Source of the DNA: Chloroflexota bacterium
GTDB taxonomy: Bacteria > Chloroflexota > Limnocylindria > QHBO01
Direction of reading: 5' to 3'
DNA length: 6,911 bases
NCBI GenBank assembly: GCA_013694795.1
Contig: JACDBS010000166.1
Coordinates: 1-6,911, forward strand
Shown here: positions 4,970 to 6,911 of the stretch, piece after piece
How the letters are laid out: every line of letters begins with the position of its first letter
Position numbering within the stretch: position 1 is the first letter of the stretch
Notes under the pieces: model-generated
Seen by the model: only the letters and a program-made list of their open reading frames with translations
The model's database searches: none
Told to the model about the DNA's origin: nothing
Translations under genes and position numbers: made by a program

Positions 4970-6709
4970 ATGCTGCCCTTCATGCACCGATGGACTCGCG
5001 CGCTCCCGAGCGCGCTCGGGCTCTTGGCGTTGACCGCGCTTCCGGTGCTGGGCGCCGGTCCGCCGTTTCCCGATCCGGTGGACGGCATCGCGGTCTACGA
5101 CACCGCCGACATTTTCACGCCCGATACGGAGGCGCAGCTCGAGTCGCTGATCGACGAGATCGAGGGGCGCACCGGTGCCGAGCTCGCGGTCTACACCCAG
5201 CACGATCCGGACATCAGCGAGGACGAGAACCTCGCCAACGCCCGGGCGCTCATCGACCAGTGGGGCATCGGTCGTTCCGCCTTCGACGACGGCCTGGTGC
5301 TCATGGTCGGGCTCGACCCCGATCCGGGCGAGAGCCGGGTCAGCCTGTACGGCGGCTCCGGCTTCATCAATGCCTTCGCCGATGAGGAGACGCTCACGGC
5401 CATCATCGACAACGACTTCGTGCCGGCCGCGCGTAACGGCGACCTGGACGGGGCCGCGCTGAGAACCATCGAGGCCCTCGATGAGCTCATGCGACCGGAG
5501 TCGCAGGAGCGCCTGGAGATGATGCGCATCGCAAACGCTGGACTCGGCCTCATCGGCGCGCCGCTGGCGCTGGTCGCCACGCTCGGCCTGGCCTGGAGGA
5601 AGTGGCGCCGTGACGGCGACGATCCGGAACTCACCGACTCGCCCTCCATCCTCATGGCCGGCCCGCCGGCCGAGATGACTCCGCCGTTGGCGACGGTCAT
5701 CCGGGATGGCACCGCCAGCCAGCACAGCATCAACACGCTCCTTGCCGAGCTGGCAAGCACGGGCCGCCTTTCATTCGCGAACCTGGACGGCGTGCAGGGC
5801 ATGAAGAGCGACGACGATCCGGACCCATTGACCGACCCGGCCATCGAGGTGAACGCCGAGCAGCCCGACGACAGCCGCCTCCCGAAGCCGCAGCTCCAGG
5901 CGTGGAACAAGCTCCGGGCACTTGCCGGCGGAGAGGGACGCCTGAGCCGCGAGCGGCTGTGGCAGGTCAATGCGGACCTCGGCACCGTCAGGCGCACGCT
6001 CGAGTCGGAGGCGGTCCGGCTCGGCTGGCTGAGACGGCTGCCGGGCCCGTCGATCACCGGCATGACGGTCATCGGCATCGGCGTGGCGGTGGTCGGAGGC
6101 GGCGTGATCCTGCTGGGTGTGGCGATCCCGATGAGCGGCGCAGTCATGCTGGGCGCGGCGCTCGTCCTCGGCGGCATCGGCACCGTCGGCTTCGGACGGG
6201 CGATGAGCCAGCGGACTCAGACCGGCGCCTATGTCGACGCCATGCTCACGGCGTATCGGCGCACGCTGCGCAAGACGATGGACCAGGCGCGGAGTATGGG
6301 CGAGGTGATCGAGCAGCCCGAGATCGCGAAGCTCGTCGACACGCCCGACAAGGCCGTGGTGTGGGGCCTCGCCCTGGGCCTGCATGACGAGGTCGCGGCT
6401 GTACTGGCTCGAGGGCTCGAGTCGCAGCGCGAGGCCACCGGCTCGACGACCGGTGCCTACTATCCGCTCTGGCTGGGCTCGTCCTCCGGCTCGGGGTCGT
6501 CGGGTTTTTCAAGCGGCGACCTGGCCGGCGGGGTCAGCTTTGGCACGGGCAGCGGCTTTTCCGGATCCGCGATGCCTGATATCGGCGGCATGTTCGACGC
6601 CCTGGGCAGTGTCGGCTCGACTCCACCGTCAAGCTCGTCCAGCAGTGGCGGCGGAGGCTTCAGCGGGGGCGGTGGCGGAGGAGGAGGCGGAGGCTCAGGC
6701 TCTTTTTAG
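4970..6709 (+). CDS. Exported TPM-domain (TPM_phosphatase) membrane protein with DUF2207-like body and Ser/Gly-rich tail
   Basis: This 579-residue protein is counted from the ATG at 4970; ATG 4982 would remove four residues. The frame is open far upstream, but that part overlaps other genes and looks like shadow sequence. A signal peptide at about 1-29 ends LPVLGA. A TPM domain spans about 40-175: VYDTADIFTPDTEAQL (42-57), TGAELAVYTQ (68-77), QWGIGRSAFDDGLVLMVG (97-114) and LYGGSGF (126-132). A membrane helix lies at about 187-209, followed by basic residues RKWRRDGDD, as in DUF2207/TPM membrane proteins. A cytoplasmic region of about 150 residues, two helices (about 363-386 and 388-410), another soluble region, and a low-complexity tail (about 503-579) complete it. 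The tail ends in runs of six Ser and ten Gly, then SGSF. TPM proteins in other bacteria act in envelope quality control or photosystem repair; the role here is unknown. Confidence 0.87.
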   Translation: MLPFMHRWTRALPSALGLLALTALPVLGAGPPFPDPVDGIAVYDTADIFTPDTEAQLESLIDEIEGRTGAELAVYTQHDPDISEDENLANARALIDQWGIGRSAFDDGLVLMVGLDPDPGESRVSLYGGSGFINAFADEETLTAIIDNDFVPAARNGDLDGAALRTIEALDELMRPESQERLEMMRIANAGLGLIGAPLALVATLGLAWRKWRRDGDDPELTDSPSILMAGPPAEMTPPLATVIRDGTASQHSINTLLAELASTGRLSFANLDGVQGMKSDDDPDPLTDPAIEVNAEQPDDSRLPKPQLQAWNKLRALAGGEGRLSRERLWQVNADLGTVRRTLESEAVRLGWLRRLPGPSITGMTVIGIGVAVVGGGVILLGVAIPMSGAVMLGAALVLGGIGTVGFGRAMSQRTQTGAYVDAMLTAYRRTLRKTMDQARSMGEVIEQPEIAKLVDTPDKAVVWGLALGLHDEVAAVLARGLESQREATGSTTGAYYPLWLGSSSGSGSSGFSSGDLAGGVSFGTGSGFSGSAMPDIGGMFDALGSVGSTPPSSSSSSGGGGFSGGGGGGGGGGSGSF

Positions 6710-6741
6710 ACCGCTGGCGCCGTTTTACCTTTTCGCGTATC

Positions 6742-6763
6742 GTTGAAACCGATGAGTTTCAAC
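6742..6763. promoter_or_regulatory. Perfect 8-bp inverted repeat around the start codon of the last gene
   Basis: GTTGAAAC (6742-6749) and GTTTCAAC (6756-6763) are perfect inverse complements separated by CGATGA, so the ATG at 6752 lies in the loop. As DNA this is a 22-bp two-fold site of operator type; as RNA it is a hairpin presenting the start codon. It is low in G+C compared with its surroundings. No Shine-Dalgarno sequence is visible upstream. Confidence 0.55.
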
Positions 6764-6911
6764 CGACGCGGCCCTGACCGCCGCCCCGAACGCCCCGATC
6801 GAAATGATCGCCCTCAGCGCCGGCCCGGCGGTGACTGGCAGCCGCGCGAGCGACCCGGCGGCGATCGGCCGTTTCCACCGCGGGACCGCCCGCCCGGCGA
6901 TCGGCCATACC
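6752..6911 (+). CDS. Start of an unidentified gene with an Arg/Pro/Gly/Asp-rich disordered N-terminus (3' end outside window)
   Basis: ATG 6752 opens a frame that runs to the window edge with 53 residues visible. It begins MSFNRRGPDRRPERPDRNDR and continues with PGGD and ERPGGDRPF-like repeats. It is rich in Arg, Pro, Asp and Gly, with almost no hydrophobic residues, so it is most likely a disordered nucleic-acid-binding extension. Such tails occur on RNA helicases, rRNA methyltransferases and RNA-processing enzymes in G+C-rich bacteria, but the catalytic part is not visible and no family can be named. The gene is separated from the TPM gene by 42 bases. The start is supported mainly by the long open frame and by the drop in G+C just before it; no ribosome binding site is seen, so a leaderless transcript is possible. 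Confidence 0.55.
   Translation, partial: MSFNRRGPDRRPERPDRNDRPQRRPGGDWQPRERPGGDRPFPPRDRPPGDRPY

Noticed and set aside
4913..5725. Long open frame on the minus strand opposite the TPM gene, ending with a plausible-looking ...SIEVRLLLES.
   Set aside because: It lies opposite a clearly real gene with signal peptide and TPM motifs. Its sequence is Arg/Gly/Asp/Val-rich, as expected from antisense reading of G+C-rich codons, and no family motif is visible.
6701..6725. T-run at 6703-6707 overlapping the TPM stop as an intrinsic terminator.
   Set aside because: The preceding G-rich sequence has no complementary C-rich arm, so no stable stem can form directly before the T-run.

Overview
The window is G+C-rich (roughly two thirds by eye) and gene-dense. 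All recognisable genes lie on the + strand, often with ATGA stop/start overlaps or gaps of a few bases. High G+C, lipoprotein-type binding proteins, and a TPM-domain membrane protein with a glycine-rich tail would fit a G+C-rich Chloroflexota or Actinomycetota-like lineage, probably environmental. This is a composition-based impression; no taxonomic marker gene is present.

The left half (1-3741) is most of a compatible-solute (glycine betaine/choline/proline type, OpuB/OpuC/OsmU class) ABC importer. It holds the CBS-domain tail of the ATP-binding subunit, cut by the window edge, then two permeases with EAA loops, then two different lipoprotein substrate-binding proteins (SBPs). The first three genes are tightly packed. 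The first SBP gene follows a 130-bp spacer with the best ribosome binding site of the window and a possible extended -10 promoter.

The most unusual item is the first SBP (1805-2776). Its two halves are in reversed order compared with the second SBP (2827-3741) and with the usual OpuBC/OpuCC/OsmX layout: the segment that is normally C-terminal comes first, and the normally N-terminal segment comes last. This is a circular permutation, visible by aligning the two neighbouring genes. The second SBP has the normal order but has lost most residues typical of the ligand site. All three spacers around the SBP genes carry the same 10-base hairpin-like motif, GGGCGACCCC, which may be a trace of tandem duplication or a shared control element.

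The right half (3808-6709) encodes a DUF1684 protein, a small zinc-ribbon/single-membrane-helix protein whose start overlaps the DUF1684 stop, and a 579-residue exported TPM-domain membrane protein ending in a Ser/Gly-rich tail. Nothing in the sequence ties these three to solute uptake; they may only share transcription. At the right edge a new gene starts (6752) with a charged, Arg/Pro/Gly/Asp-rich, probably disordered N-terminus. Its start codon lies in the loop of a perfect 8-bp inverted repeat.

No rRNA, tRNA, CRISPR array, insertion sequence or other mobile element was seen. No stretch of more than 300 bases lacks a gene.
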